The notes: a model not told the origin generated them from the letters alone. A DNA stretch of 23,611 bases from Isotricha intestinalis (GCA_023807065.1 JAJJLU010000679.1:1-23611); one strand, 5' to 3'. Positions 8,328-17,948 are shown, counted from the first letter of the stretch. Numbers and translations are program-made.

Positions 8328-10880
8328 ATGTACAAATCTCCTTCTTTATCATTTGAATTAGAAAAGGATTTTCCATCATTAAGAACATCTAAATGTAAAT
8401 GTGAGATAAGTAAAATATTTTGTTTCTTAAATTGTTTTAAGAAAAATGAAAAGAAGAATAAAAAATATTTTATATCAGAATGGAGGAAATACTTAACAAA
8501 CGAATCAAAAAACTTAAATTCATTAAATGATCCATTTACAATATTAACAAATCTTTGGGCACATAAAAAAGTAATAAGAGAGTTTGAAAAAGTAAGAATA
8601 AATCCAAATTTATTAAAATCAAATAATAATAATATTTATATAAGAAATGATTTAGAATTTTATATTCCTCAATTATGTTCTTTTATATTATTCGGAGAAT
8701 TTGAATTAGTAGAAGAATCATTATCATTTTTATGTAAAGCATGTTATTCTTCTTATTTTTTTGCTCATAGAGTTGTTTGGTTTTTAAAATCAATGTTAAC
8801 AGTAAATCATAATAATATAAATTTTAATAATAAAATAAGAAATGTTTTACATATTATTCAATCTATTTATAAAAGTGATAATGATAAAAAAATATTATGT
8901 AAATATCATATTCCTGGAGGAGATGAATATATAAATTTTATAAATAATAATCAAAATGGAAATGGTGGTTTAGATATAAATATTTTTCATAAATATGGTT
9001 ATTGTACTAGTTCTGAAGAAGATTATATTGATTCTTCAATTAATTCAATTAAACAAATTGATGATGAAGATATTAATTTATCTTCTTTTTTATCTACTAT
9101 AAATTTCTATGATCATTTAAGTAATTTATGTGATAGAATAAGATATTTATCAAATGATGAAGATAGACAAAATGAATTAGTTAAAGAGTTAAATAAATTA
9201 AATAATGATATGCCTTATAATATTTATATTCCTTTTTCTACAAGTGATATTAGAAATTATATGATTGGGAAATTATCTATTAAAGATTCTAAAGTTTTTA
9301 AAACTAAAGAAAGAGCTCCTATATTAATTACTGCTGAATGTTTTAGATTAGAAGAATGGTGTTTTGATAAAAAGTTAAATAATAATTTTACAGATAATGA
9401 AGAAATAAATATTATCGATGTTGAAAAAATAAATTTAAATGGCAATTTATTAGGAAAGAAAAAATCTTTTAATAATAAAATAGGTTTAAGTGATTCTTCC
9501 TTAAAAAAACAAATGGATAAAATTAGTTATATAATGGCAATTGATATTGAATTAAATAAACCAATTTTTGTGAAAAGACAAGATGAAGATGATGATGAAG
9601 AAGAAGAAGAGGAAAAAATAAATAATTTAGAAAATAATATTGGTGAAAATGGAGCAATGGGAGAAATAAATACATCAATGAAAAAAAAGAGAAAAAATTC
9701 TGAAAATGAATATAAAAAAATAGAATTAGTATTACAAGAAAGTAAAAATGAATTAAAAAATGAATTAAAAAATGAAAATAATATAACAAAGAAATTAGTA
9801 AATGATTTAAAATTATCTCCAATTAAAATTCCAAATAATACAACAAATAATAAAACAAAAAGTCCATCAACAATAAATACATTAGATTCTCCTTTAAGTG
9901 ATTTATCAAGTCCTAATAATAATAATAATAATAATTATTCTCCAAATCAAATATCTGAAATAGAAAAAGACAATTTTTTTAATTCATTATCCTTTAACTC
10001 AATATTTGGAGAATCAATAACATTACAAGAATCTCATTTAAAATATCAATCACAATACGGTTATTTAAATTCATATAAAATATTTAAATTTTTAGTTAAA
10101 AGCGGAGAAGACTTAAGACAAGAACAATTTGCATCTCAATTAATAAATGAATTTGCTCAAATATTTAAAATCGAAAAAGTAAAATGTTATTTATATCCTT
10201 ATGAAATAATCGCAACTGGCAATCACGCAGGAATAATAGAAATAATACCAAATGCAATTTCTTTAGATGAATTAAAGCAAAAAATATCAAGTCGTAATTA
10301 TTCATTGAAAAAATTCTATGAAGAATACTTTGGTATAAATACATCAAAGTATAAAAAAGCAATTAAAAATTTAATAAGATCTTTAGCAGGATATTCTTTA
10401 GTTTGTTATTTTTTACAATTAAAAGATAGACATAATGGAAATATAATGATTGATAATGAAGGTCATTTAATTCATATTGATTTTGGATTTATTTTTTCAC
10501 ATGCTCCTAAAGGAGAATTTGAAAAAGCTCCTTTTAAATTAACTGATGAAATAATGGAAATTTTAGGAGGAATTGAAAGTAAAAATTTCCAAATTTTTAG
10601 AAAATTAATGTGGGATGGAATGATTGCGATTTCTAAACATTATAAAAAAATTATGATTCTTACTGAAATGATGTTTTGTGGTTATGGTACTGATTTATTA
10701 TGCTTTGAAAGAGGACAAGAAACTTTACAAAAGTTAAAAGAAAGATTTTGTCCTAAGGATAAAATGAAAAATAGAGATTATTTAGAATTAGTTGATAATC
10801 TTATTGAAAAAGCTTTAGGAAATTGGAGAACTAAATGGTATGATAAATATCAATATTATTTTCAAGGAATTTTCTATTAA
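8328..10880 (+). CDS. PI4KB: Phosphatidylinositol 4-kinase, type III beta/Pik1 class
   Basis: An 850-residue single-exon protein. PI4-kinases of this class phosphorylate phosphatidylinositol at the 4 position, making PI4P on Golgi and secretory membranes. Residues ~100-165 (FYIPQLCSFILFGEF through FFAHRVVWFLKS) match the helical lipid-kinase-unique region. Residues ~300-345 (MPYNIYIPFS, TKERAPILITAE) match the N-lobe. The catalytic half has KSGEDLRQEQ (ATP-binding region, Lys591), the catalytic loop DRHNGN at 700-705, and IDFGFIF with the DFG Asp at 718. All key residues are present, so it should be active. The C-terminal end TKWYDKYQYYFQGIF fits the beta class rather than alpha. Residues ~420-560 form an Asn/Glu/Lys/Ser-rich linker between N-lobe parts, a common place for variable insertions in this class. 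Length is close to that of animal PI4KB. Confidence 0.95.
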   Translation: MYKSPSLSFELEKDFPSLRTSKCKCEISKIFCFLNCFKKNEKKNKKYFISEWRKYLTNESKNLNSLNDPFTILTNLWAHKKVIREFEKVRINPNLLKSNNNNIYIRNDLEFYIPQLCSFILFGEFELVEESLSFLCKACYSSYFFAHRVVWFLKSMLTVNHNNINFNNKIRNVLHIIQSIYKSDNDKKILCKYHIPGGDEYINFINNNQNGNGGLDINIFHKYGYCTSSEEDYIDSSINSIKQIDDEDINLSSFLSTINFYDHLSNLCDRIRYLSNDEDRQNELVKELNKLNNDMPYNIYIPFSTSDIRNYMIGKLSIKDSKVFKTKERAPILITAECFRLEEWCFDKKLNNNFTDNEEINIIDVEKINLNGNLLGKKKSFNNKIGLSDSSLKKQMDKISYIMAIDIELNKPIFVKRQDEDDDEEEEEEKINNLENNIGENGAMGEINTSMKKKRKNSENEYKKIELVLQESKNELKNELKNENNITKKLVNDLKLSPIKIPNNTTNNKTKSPSTINTLDSPLSDLSSPNNNNNNNYSPNQISEIEKDNFFNSLSFNSIFGESITLQESHLKYQSQYGYLNSYKIFKFLVKSGEDLRQEQFASQLINEFAQIFKIEKVKCYLYPYEIIATGNHAGIIEIIPNAISLDELKQKISSRNYSLKKFYEEYFGINTSKYKKAIKNLIRSLAGYSLVCYFLQLKDRHNGNIMIDNEGHLIHIDFGFIFSHAPKGEFEKAPFKLTDEIMEILGGIESKNFQIFRKLMWDGMIAISKHYKKIMILTEMMFCGYGTDLLCFERGQETLQKLKERFCPKDKMKNRDYLELVDNLIEKALGNWRTKWYDKYQYYFQGIFY

Positions 10881-11023
10881 TTTATTTTTATTTATTTTAA
10901 AAATATTTATTGTTAAAAAAAGATTGATTTATAATAATAATATTATTAATATATAATTTAATTATTAATTAAATATAAATTTAAATATTTTTTACTTAAA
11001 ATTACCTTTAGAATATTTTTAAA

Positions 11024-11629
11024 ATGGTAAAAGAAAAAAAAATAAAAAAATATAGAACTCCTTATATTATATTTGTTCAAGAAGAAATTAAAAAAATGAA
11101 AAATATAAATTTAAATATAATAGAGAAAATGAAAATAATTGGAAAAAATTGGAAGAAATTATCAATTAAAGAAAAGGAAAAATATATAAAAGAATCAGAA
11201 TTAGATAAAGAAAAATTTAATACTTTAAAAGAAAGTGGAATAAAATATAAATATAAGAAAAAGAAAAATATAATAATAAGAAAAATTAAAAGATTTAGAA
11301 CTGCATTTATGTTTTTTTTACATGATAAAAAAAAGAATATTGATAAAAAAAATTCAGTTGATTCTTTAAGAAAAATAGCAAAAGAATGGAAAGAAATGAA
11401 TTTAGAAAAAAAGAAAATTTATTATGATTTTGAAAAAGAAGATAAAATTAGATATGAAAAAGAATTAATATTAAAAATGGAAAATGAAATTAAAAGTAAA
11501 AAGACAAAAGAACAAAATAAAGAACAAATAAATAAATTAATGTTATCTATTGAAAAAATTTATGAAGATTCACCACATATTATAAATACAATTAAAAAGA
11601 AATTTAATATTAAAGACTTTGTCAAATAG
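11024..11629 (+). CDS. Small protein with two HMG boxes
   Basis: A 201-residue, strongly basic protein. Two HMG-box-like segments can be read: residues ~8-66 (YRTPYIIFVQEE ... IGKNWKKLSIKEKEKYI) and ~88-148 (FRTAFMFFLHDKK ... AKEWKEMNLEKKKIYY). Both keep the aromatic/Pro start, the Trp of helix 2 and the K-x-x-Y of helix 3. Such proteins bend DNA without strong sequence preference and act in chromatin as HMGB-like architectural factors, in the nucleus (or sometimes the mitochondrion). The second box lacks the Pro usually found after the basic start (FRTAF). A Lys-rich linker joins them, and a short tail after box 2 is basic rather than the acidic tail of animal HMGB. This is the only gene in the window ending in TAG. 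Confidence 0.85.
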   Translation: MVKEKKIKKYRTPYIIFVQEEIKKMKNINLNIIEKMKIIGKNWKKLSIKEKEKYIKESELDKEKFNTLKESGIKYKYKKKKNIIIRKIKRFRTAFMFFLHDKKKNIDKKNSVDSLRKIAKEWKEMNLEKKKIYYDFEKEDKIRYEKELILKMENEIKSKKTKEQNKEQINKLMLSIEKIYEDSPHIINTIKKKFNIKDFVK

Positions 11630-11758
11630 TTTTTTTTTAAATAAAATAAAAAGAAAGAAGATAAATAATTTAAATATATTAAATCTTTTATATATTAAAA
11701 TTTTTTATTTTTAAAAAATATTTTATTGAAGGATTAAAAAGAAAAAAAATTATATATA

Positions 11759-12805
11759 TTAAAAAATAAAACAACATTTACAATCATCTCTATCTCTTTT
11801 TTTTCTTAGTTCTTTATCATCAATTTTATCTAAATTTGTATTAGTTGTTGTATTAATTTGATTTATATTTTTAATTTCAGGAATATTTATTTTATCATTT
11901 ATATTTTTATTTTTTTCTTTTATTTTTTCTTTAACTTCATTTAAATTATTATTTCCATTTAAATTATAATTTTGTTTATTTTTAAATACTTTATTTTCTT
12001 TTTTTTCTTCATTTTTATTTTCTTCTTTAATATTAATATCCTCAATTTTAATTTCTTCATTTTCTTTATTATGAACAATATCAACGATATTTTTCCTGTG
12101 ATTACTTTCATTATTCATATTTAAATTAATTTTAACTTTATTTAAAACAGAAACAAATTTTTCTTTATTTTGAATTAATCTTTCTTTTTCAGATAAATAA
12201 CTTAAACCACTTTTATTATTTTGATTGGATTTATCTAAATCACTTTTTCTATCAATTTCATCTGCTGTTTTATTTGGAATATTATCTTCAGATAAATCTT
12301 TGGCTTTTTCTTCAAGATAAGGTTTAATTATATTCATAAATTTTATTACTGTTTGTTTATGTCTTTCATTTGATGAGTTAAAAAATGAAATAAAATTAAT
12401 TGGATCTAAATTAATTTCTAATTCTTTATTTCTTAAAAACGAACATAAAGAAACTTTGGTTTGTTCTATTTTTATTTTATTATTTCTTGTTTCTTTTAAT
12501 TCTATATTTTCTTCTTTTTTTAATTTTATTGATATTCTGTTTTGAATACTTGTTTCTTGTTCTGGAGAAAGAATAATCTTTTTATTTTTATAATTATAAT
12601 ATAATAACTCATTTAATAATGAATGAAGAGAATAAGATAATTGAGTATATTCTCTATTTTTTGAACTAAATCTTGAATTTTTATTATCTAAATATGCAAA
12701 TTTTGATTCTATAAATGTATCAAAATCTATTAAGTTCTTTGTAACTATTGTTTTTTTATCTGTTGAGAGAAAAAGAAAAAAATCACTCAATGTTTCTAAA
12801 ATCAT
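11759..12805 (-). CDS. Unknown protein with C-terminal CaaX prenylation motif
   Basis: A 348-residue protein that I do not recognise. Residues 1-180 look folded and helical (starts MILETLSDFFLFLS; LSYSLHSLLNELLYYNY; FMNIIKPYLEEKAK). Residues ~190-330 are Asn/Lys/Glu-rich and likely disordered. The end DDCKCCFIF closes with CFIF, a CaaX box in which Phe at the last position is accepted by prenyltransferases. Two extra cysteines just upstream could be palmitoylated and the preceding stretch is basic (RKKRDRD). The protein is therefore predicted to be lipid-anchored at the cytosolic face of a membrane. There is no GTPase signature, so it is not a Ras-like protein. It is convergent with the HMG gene (129 bases apart). 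The start is the only good ATG before upstream stops. Confidence 0.7.
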   Translation of the reverse strand: MILETLSDFFLFLSTDKKTIVTKNLIDFDTFIESKFAYLDNKNSRFSSKNREYTQLSYSLHSLLNELLYYNYKNKKIILSPEQETSIQNRISIKLKKEENIELKETRNNKIKIEQTKVSLCSFLRNKELEINLDPINFISFFNSSNERHKQTVIKFMNIIKPYLEEKAKDLSEDNIPNKTADEIDRKSDLDKSNQNNKSGLSYLSEKERLIQNKEKFVSVLNKVKINLNMNNESNHRKNIVDIVHNKENEEIKIEDINIKEENKNEEKKENKVFKNKQNYNLNGNNNLNEVKEKIKEKNKNINDKINIPEIKNINQINTTTNTNLDKIDDKELRKKRDRDDCKCCFIF

Positions 12806-13109
12806 TCTTTTTTTATTTTTTTATATTATTATTTAATAAAAATAATAATTATAAAAATCAATTAAAAAATAAAATAAAAGTTAATTAAAAACAATTATTT
12901 TAATTGATTTTAATTTTTTAATTTGTTTCAAAACTACATATTTATCTTATTTATTAAATAAATATTTGATATAAATCAATTTCTTAAGGTTTTATAATAA
13001 AGAAAATACATTAATAAATTAAAATAGATTATTTGTTAATACAATGTATTTTTTATTTTAATTAATTGAAATTAACTAATTTAATAAACTTAAATTCGAA
13101 AAAATAAAA
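12806..13109. other. Divergent intergenic region
   Basis: About 300 A+T-rich bases between the starts of the CaaX-protein gene (minus) and the next plus-strand gene. It should hold two promoters. I see no open frame, RNA gene or distinct motif. Confidence 0.4.
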
Positions 13110-15185
13110 ATGAAAGGAAAGACTTCATTTAAAAAAAAAAGAAGAAATTCAAGTGGAAGTATCGGAGGAGTTATTCCTTTAATATTTAGTTTTGGATTTT
13201 ATGATTTTACTCTAACAATAAATTTCACTGATGAAGATCTTAAATCAAATAATATTAAATTTTCAGAAATAAATGAATTAAAACATTTAAAATTTATTTC
13301 AGACAAACAAGAAATAATTAAAAAAATTGAATTGACTACTTCAAATAATACAATAAATGAATTATTACTTATTAATAAATGTTCTAAAAAACAATGTTAC
13401 GTTGAATATATTCCTTTTTCTATTCCTAAATTTTCAGATGATGAAAAATTTTTTGAAGATATTTTAACGACTATTATTGAAAAAAATTATTTAACTATAA
13501 ATAAAGAACCTATTATTGATGATTGCAGATTTTCTTTGATTGTAAAAATAAAATATAAATCAAAAGAAAAAACTTTTAAATTTGGAAAAACAGAAGAAGA
13601 AGAAAAAAATGAAAAAGAAGAAGAAGAAAAAAAGAAAAAAGAAGAAGAAGAAAAAAAGAAAAAAGAAGAAAAAGAGAAAAAATTAAAGGAAGATAAAAAA
13701 GAAAATAAAAAAAAAGAAAAAGAAGAAGAAAAAAAAAAAGAAGAAGAAGAAGAAAATAAAAAAGAAGAAGAAAATAAAAAAGAAGAAGAAGAAAAGAATG
13801 AAGAAGAAGAAGAAGAAGAAGAAAAAATAGATGAATCTAATTTAACAGAAGCTCAAAAATCAGGAAAAATGGCAAAATTTAAAAACAAGAAATCTCCTTT
13901 TAATAAAATGAATCCTAATTGTACAAGATATGATTTAATATATATAAACTTCATAGACATAGAAAATATATTATACACATCATTTAAATATTATGATTTA
14001 ATAGAATTACTAATTCATTTTAAAACAAATAATTCAGAATCTCCTATAACATTTATTTCATATCCTGAGTTATCAAATAAAAAAGGAAATGATTTAAAAA
14101 ACATAAATGATATATTTTACTTAACAGATATATTTTTTTTTGATACAAAAGAAGCTGCTAAAACTTTTGATAATCATTATAAAAACTTCACGACTGAAAA
14201 AAATAAAAGTGAAATAACAGGTAAAAAAATATATGATTATTTTATTAAAGGAATAGCAACAGCAACAAGAGATTATGTTGAAGGAATAAAAGTTGGTTTA
14301 TTTTTATCAGAGTTTTCAAACTTTGAATGTATATTTACAACACAGAAAAAAGCACAAAAAAAAAATTATGAATGTCAACCTTATCCAAAAATAAATCATA
14401 CTAATTTTCAATTAATTAATGAATATAAGGAAATGATAAAAAATAATAAATTGTATTTTTATTCTATTTTCTTAGGAGGTTTATTAAATGTTATTTGTTG
14501 TGAATCTTCTAATTCGAAATTTAATTGTTTGTCTTTAGAAATTATTTATCCTGCTTTTTTAACTGGCTTAGAAATTTTAAAAAGAATTGTTGAATTTAAA
14601 AAGAATGATTTAGATATTCCTGTTAAAGGGGATTTTTATATTGTTAAAATATCAAAGAAAATAATTGAAGAAGAATTAAATAAAGAAATTTATGGAAATA
14701 AAGAAGGAGGATTTATTTTAGATTGTGTAAATAAACAAAAATCAACTATGAAAGATTATGTTGCTTTATATGATTATCATTTAAAAAGCTTTTTTTCAAG
14801 TGAAGTTATTAAAAAAGATTTAAAAAATAGAGGATTTATTAATTCTAATGGTTTTATTATGTATGATCCTGTTTATAGAAGTGTTATGGGATCTCAATCT
14901 AAAAATCATCAAAAAATTAATAAAGATGAATTAAATAAAAAATTAGTTAATAGTATTAAAGGAATTAATGTTGGGAATAATTATAAAGATAAAGAAATAA
15001 ATGCTAAAAAAATGGTAGAGAGAGAAAATTCTCCTATTTTGAAAAAATTACCTATTTTAAAAGATAATGAGTTTGGAAGTGGGAAAAAATCTAAAAAGTC
15101 ATTTAGAAGTAAAATTGAAAAAAATAGTAAAATTTTAGAATATAAAGATGACTATGATTCTGATAAAAAAAATAATGGTAATTAA
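13110..15185 (+). CDS. Protein of unknown function with Glu/Lys tract; probably continues into a downstream exon
   Basis: A 691-residue frame. Residues ~15-155 (GVIPLIFSFGFYDFTLTINF onward) alternate strands and helices and may be a C2- or PH-like fold, but I cannot assign it. Residues ~163-250 are a Glu/Lys tract of near-pure GAA/AAA codons. Residues ~260-590 form a second folded part (TRYDLIYINFIDIENILY, DIFYLTDIFFFDTKEAA, YDYFIKGIATATRDYVEGIK, GGFILDCVNKQKS, NGFIMYDPVYRSVMG), clearly under protein constraint but of no family I recognise. The tail is basic and Ser/Lys-rich. The last codons read AAT AAT GGT AAT TAA, where GGTAATTAA doubles as a 5' splice site. Splicing from 15178 to 15336 would replace the last residues with a 25-residue helix (see 15337-15413). 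No signal peptide or membrane span is seen. Confidence 0.85.
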   Translation: MKGKTSFKKKRRNSSGSIGGVIPLIFSFGFYDFTLTINFTDEDLKSNNIKFSEINELKHLKFISDKQEIIKKIELTTSNNTINELLLINKCSKKQCYVEYIPFSIPKFSDDEKFFEDILTTIIEKNYLTINKEPIIDDCRFSLIVKIKYKSKEKTFKFGKTEEEEKNEKEEEEKKKKEEEEKKKKEEKEKKLKEDKKENKKKEKEEEKKKEEEEENKKEEENKKEEEEKNEEEEEEEEKIDESNLTEAQKSGKMAKFKNKKSPFNKMNPNCTRYDLIYINFIDIENILYTSFKYYDLIELLIHFKTNNSESPITFISYPELSNKKGNDLKNINDIFYLTDIFFFDTKEAAKTFDNHYKNFTTEKNKSEITGKKIYDYFIKGIATATRDYVEGIKVGLFLSEFSNFECIFTTQKKAQKKNYECQPYPKINHTNFQLINEYKEMIKNNKLYFYSIFLGGLLNVICCESSNSKFNCLSLEIIYPAFLTGLEILKRIVEFKKNDLDIPVKGDFYIVKISKKIIEEELNKEIYGNKEGGFILDCVNKQKSTMKDYVALYDYHLKSFFSSEVIKKDLKNRGFINSNGFIMYDPVYRSVMGSQSKNHQKINKDELNKKLVNSIKGINVGNNYKDKEINAKKMVERENSPILKKLPILKDNEFGSGKKSKKSFRSKIEKNSKILEYKDDYDSDKKNNGN

Positions 15186-15336
15186 TATTTTGAAGAAAAA
15201 TTATATATACAATTTAAGTGTAATATTTAATTTATTAATTATATTTTTTTGAATAAACTAAACTAAAATATAAGTAAATAAAAATCAAAAATATTAAAAA
15301 AATTATTTTATTTATATTTACTTTATTTTTTTATAG

Positions 15337-15413
15337 ATGAACTTCAGGGAATAATTAAAAGTATTTATCCTAAAATTGATAATGTAATTCTTAAACTAAA
15401 TGAATTTAAGTAA
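15337..15413 (+). other. Candidate 3'-terminal exon of the preceding gene
   Basis: Just after a typical acceptor (TTTTTTTATAG) at 15336 there is a short coding-like patch, richer in G+C than its flanks, that ends at TAA 15411-15413. Joined to G15177 across a 159-nt GT..AG intron (15178-15336) it reads on in frame as N-N-D-E-L-Q-G-I-I-K and on to an amphipathic helix ending LNEFK. The phase fits exactly. The intron would be much longer than the 40-nt one in this window, so the model needs transcript support. Confidence 0.5.
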
Positions 15414-15508
15414 AATAGAAAAGAAAAATATAATGAATATAATTTATAAATATAATTTTTTATTTATACATAACAGAATAAAATTAATTTTTTTATTTCA
15501 TAATTGAA

Positions 15509-16285
15509 ATGGGAAAATTTATAATAATTCTTTTAATAGCATTTTTCAATTCAACACTAAATTTTAAAGAATGGTGGGAAGAATCAATAGTATTTGAATT
15601 TACAAATAATAATGTTGATAATTATATAGGTTCTGATAAATATATAATTATAGAATTTTACACTAAATGGTGTCAATATTGTAAATTATTATTTCCTGTG
15701 TATGAAGAAGTATTTAAAAAATATAATGAAACAAGAAAAGATATAATAATAGGAAGAATTAATTGTGAATTTAATTCTAAAACTTGTGAAAATTTTGGTG
15801 TTTTTGCTTATCCTAATATTGTTTTATTTATACCTAATTCTAAAAGAATGAAATCAGTATTTACTCAAAACAGAGAAGTAAATATTATTTCTAATTGGAT
15901 TAATGATAATTGTCCTGTTATTATTAAAAAAAATTTAAAAGGAAAAAATATTGAGTATAATATTTCCACAAAAAATTTCACTAAAAATAGAGAAAAGATT
16001 ACTGAAGAAAATGAATATTTTAAAAGACAATTTATTTCTATTAAAGATAGGTTAATTTTAATTGAAGAAAAAATGAAAAAGATTAGTTCTAATAAAAATA
16101 AAAGAAGGAATAATAAAGTAGTTAAAAAAATTAAAAAAGAAGAAATTAAAAAAATAAAAATAAATTCTACTACATTCCTTTTTTTAATAATTGGTATTTT
16201 GTTATTTAATTTATTTAAACAATTTTCTTTTTCATTATTATTAAATCATACACAAATACCAGATTCACTCCATCAAAAAAATTAA
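15509..16285 (+). CDS. ER-type thioredoxin-domain membrane protein (TMX/PDI-like)
   Basis: A 258-residue protein. It starts with a hydrophobic signal peptide (residues ~3-15, FIIILLIAFFNST). A thioredoxin domain follows (about 20-135) with FYTKWCQYCKL carrying a CxxC active site (Cys55, Cys58) and the cis-proline in FAYPNIVLF (Pro102). The active site CQYC differs from the CGHC of PDI. A basic, helical linker (~140-218) leads to a hydrophobic segment at ~221-238 (TTFLFLIIGILLFNLF), a probable membrane span. Topology suggests a lumenal thioredoxin domain anchored in the ER or secretory membrane, acting on disulfides during folding. There is no KDEL-like retrieval signal; the tail ends DSLHQKN. 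Most likely a TMX-like oxidoreductase. ATG choice is set by the signal peptide. Confidence 0.88.
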   Translation: MGKFIIILLIAFFNSTLNFKEWWEESIVFEFTNNNVDNYIGSDKYIIIEFYTKWCQYCKLLFPVYEEVFKKYNETRKDIIIGRINCEFNSKTCENFGVFAYPNIVLFIPNSKRMKSVFTQNREVNIISNWINDNCPVIIKKNLKGKNIEYNISTKNFTKNREKITEENEYFKRQFISIKDRLILIEEKMKKISSNKNKRRNNKVVKKIKKEEIKKIKINSTTFLFLIIGILLFNLFKQFSFSLLLNHTQIPDSLHQKN

Positions 16286-16589
16286 AAAGCAAAAATAATT
16301 TATTATCGTTCTTAAATTATAAATAAAAAAAATGAAATAAAATATATATATAAAGATTATTGTTATGTTCATTAAATATTTTCTACTTAATGTAATGCAA
16401 TAAATTTTGAAATTTAATTTTCTTAATTGATAATTACTTTAATACAATTATTAAATATTAAAAATAATTAATTCCGATTAAAACTTTAATTTAATTTTTA
16501 TGTATTTTTGTTATAAATCAGGAATAATATAGATTATAATATAACAATTATAATAATTTTAATTAATAATTAAAATTATTTTCCTTTTA
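16286..16589. other. Intergenic, A+T-rich
   Basis: About 300 bases between two same-strand genes. It has no coding-like patch, no RNA gene and no repeat that I can see; the stretch just before 16590 is pure-A/T with a short self-complementary run (AATTAATAATTAAAATTATT). Confidence 0.4.
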
Positions 16590-17948
16590 ATGAAAGATAT
16601 ATCAAATACAATAAAAGAGGAAAAACAAAATTATCATTTCATAGAAACAAACACTCCCTATTTCATAGAAAATCTAATATTATTAAAAAGACATAAACAA
16701 GCTTTACCTCCTAAAGAATCATATTTATTTTTTCCTAGAGGAGATGAAATAATATTATTAAATAATAAAAAACCTGAAAAATCCTTAAGGAGAATATTCT
16801 ATAATACTCCTTATACAGAATATGAAAATAATAAAATAAAAACATATAAAAGAATAATAAATTCACATCCAGAAAATAAAGAATTATTTCCAAAAAATTG
16901 GAATGATGCTTTAAATTTAATGTTTATCTATTCAACAGATTGTGATTTAGAAAAAGCATATGAAAGAATGATAAAATATTTTAAATGGTATAACAATTTT
17001 TTTCCTTTATCCTTTACTCCAAAAGATAAAGTAATAGAAATATTAAATTCAGGATTTGCATATTGTTTCGGAAGGGATCATGAATTTAGACCTAATTTAA
17101 TAGTTCAACCTTATATTTATCAAGATAAATTAAGAAATCATTCTGGTGAAGATTTATTAAGAGCTTGTATATTTTTATGTGAATATGTTAAAAATAATTT
17201 ATTAATTCCTGGTCAAATTGAAAATTGGAATATGATTGTTAACTTAAAAGGAACTAATATTCTTACTGTTCCTGATCCTATTAAAAAAGTTATCACTTGT
17301 TTATCTGATAATTTCCTTGCTAAATTATATAAAACTTATATCTTTAATTTAAGTTTAATTTTGAGAATTTTGTATAAATTAATTTGTAAATTTTTAGAAG
17401 AAGTAACTGTTAATAAATTTGTGATTATTACTAAAAATGATAGAACGATTTTAAATTATATTAGAAGTGATAATTTAGAAAAAAAATTTGGAGGAGATGT
17501 TGATAATTTTATTTATTCTGATAATAATCTTTTTCCTCCTAATATGCCTTTAAGTGGGAAATTTCTTTTGGATAATGAAAATCCAAAAGAATTATTAATT
17601 ACTCCTGAAGAATATAAAAAAAGATTAAAGAATTTACCTGTAGAAAGTTTAAGTCCTTTTATTTTAGAAGAAATTAAAAATGAGGAAAAAGAAAAAAAAT
17701 TAGAAGAAGAAAAAAAAAATAAAGAAGAAATTTTAATTAAATTAAAAGAAGAACAAGAAAAAAATGAAAAAGACATTAATGATATGATGTTTGAAAATGA
17801 TTGGGAAATTAAGGATGAATTTTTACAAAATGAAATAAATGAAATATCGAATCCAAATTTTATTTCTTATTCTTTCCAAAAATATTTAAATAACTTTAAC
17901 ACAAATAAAAATGAGTGTAATTGGGAGTTATATATGAAAAAATCTTAA
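16590..17948 (+). CDS. Sec14-like CRAL-TRIO domain protein
   Basis: A 452-residue protein. The N-terminal ~100 residues contain PPKESYLFFPRGDEIILLNN, followed by a CRAL-TRIO N-helix-like region (FPKNWNDALNLMFIYSTDCD, then AYERMIKYFKWYNNFFP at ~130-145). The lipid-binding domain spans ~150-310, with RPNLIVQPYIYQ, NWNMIVNLKG, a predicted lipid-gate region (LAKLYKTYIFNLSLILRILYKLICKFL) and the characteristic end LEKKFGGDVDNF. Sec14-type proteins move or present phosphatidylinositol and other lipids, often to PI4-kinases. No GOLD domain is present. The last ~100 residues are a Glu/Lys coiled-coil-like stretch and a Trp-containing tail. A cytosolic lipid-transfer or regulator role is likely; the ligand cannot be inferred. 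Confidence 0.8.
   Translation: MKDISNTIKEEKQNYHFIETNTPYFIENLILLKRHKQALPPKESYLFFPRGDEIILLNNKKPEKSLRRIFYNTPYTEYENNKIKTYKRIINSHPENKELFPKNWNDALNLMFIYSTDCDLEKAYERMIKYFKWYNNFFPLSFTPKDKVIEILNSGFAYCFGRDHEFRPNLIVQPYIYQDKLRNHSGEDLLRACIFLCEYVKNNLLIPGQIENWNMIVNLKGTNILTVPDPIKKVITCLSDNFLAKLYKTYIFNLSLILRILYKLICKFLEEVTVNKFVIITKNDRTILNYIRSDNLEKKFGGDVDNFIYSDNNLFPPNMPLSGKFLLDNENPKELLITPEEYKKRLKNLPVESLSPFILEEIKNEEKEKKLEEEKKNKEEILIKLKEEQEKNEKDINDMMFENDWEIKDEFLQNEINEISNPNFISYSFQKYLNNFNTNKNECNWELYMKKS

Noticed and set aside
9523..9822. Minus-strand hydrophobic open frame within the PI4-kinase gene
   Set aside because: It lies opposite the Asn/Glu/Lys-rich linker of a confidently coding gene.
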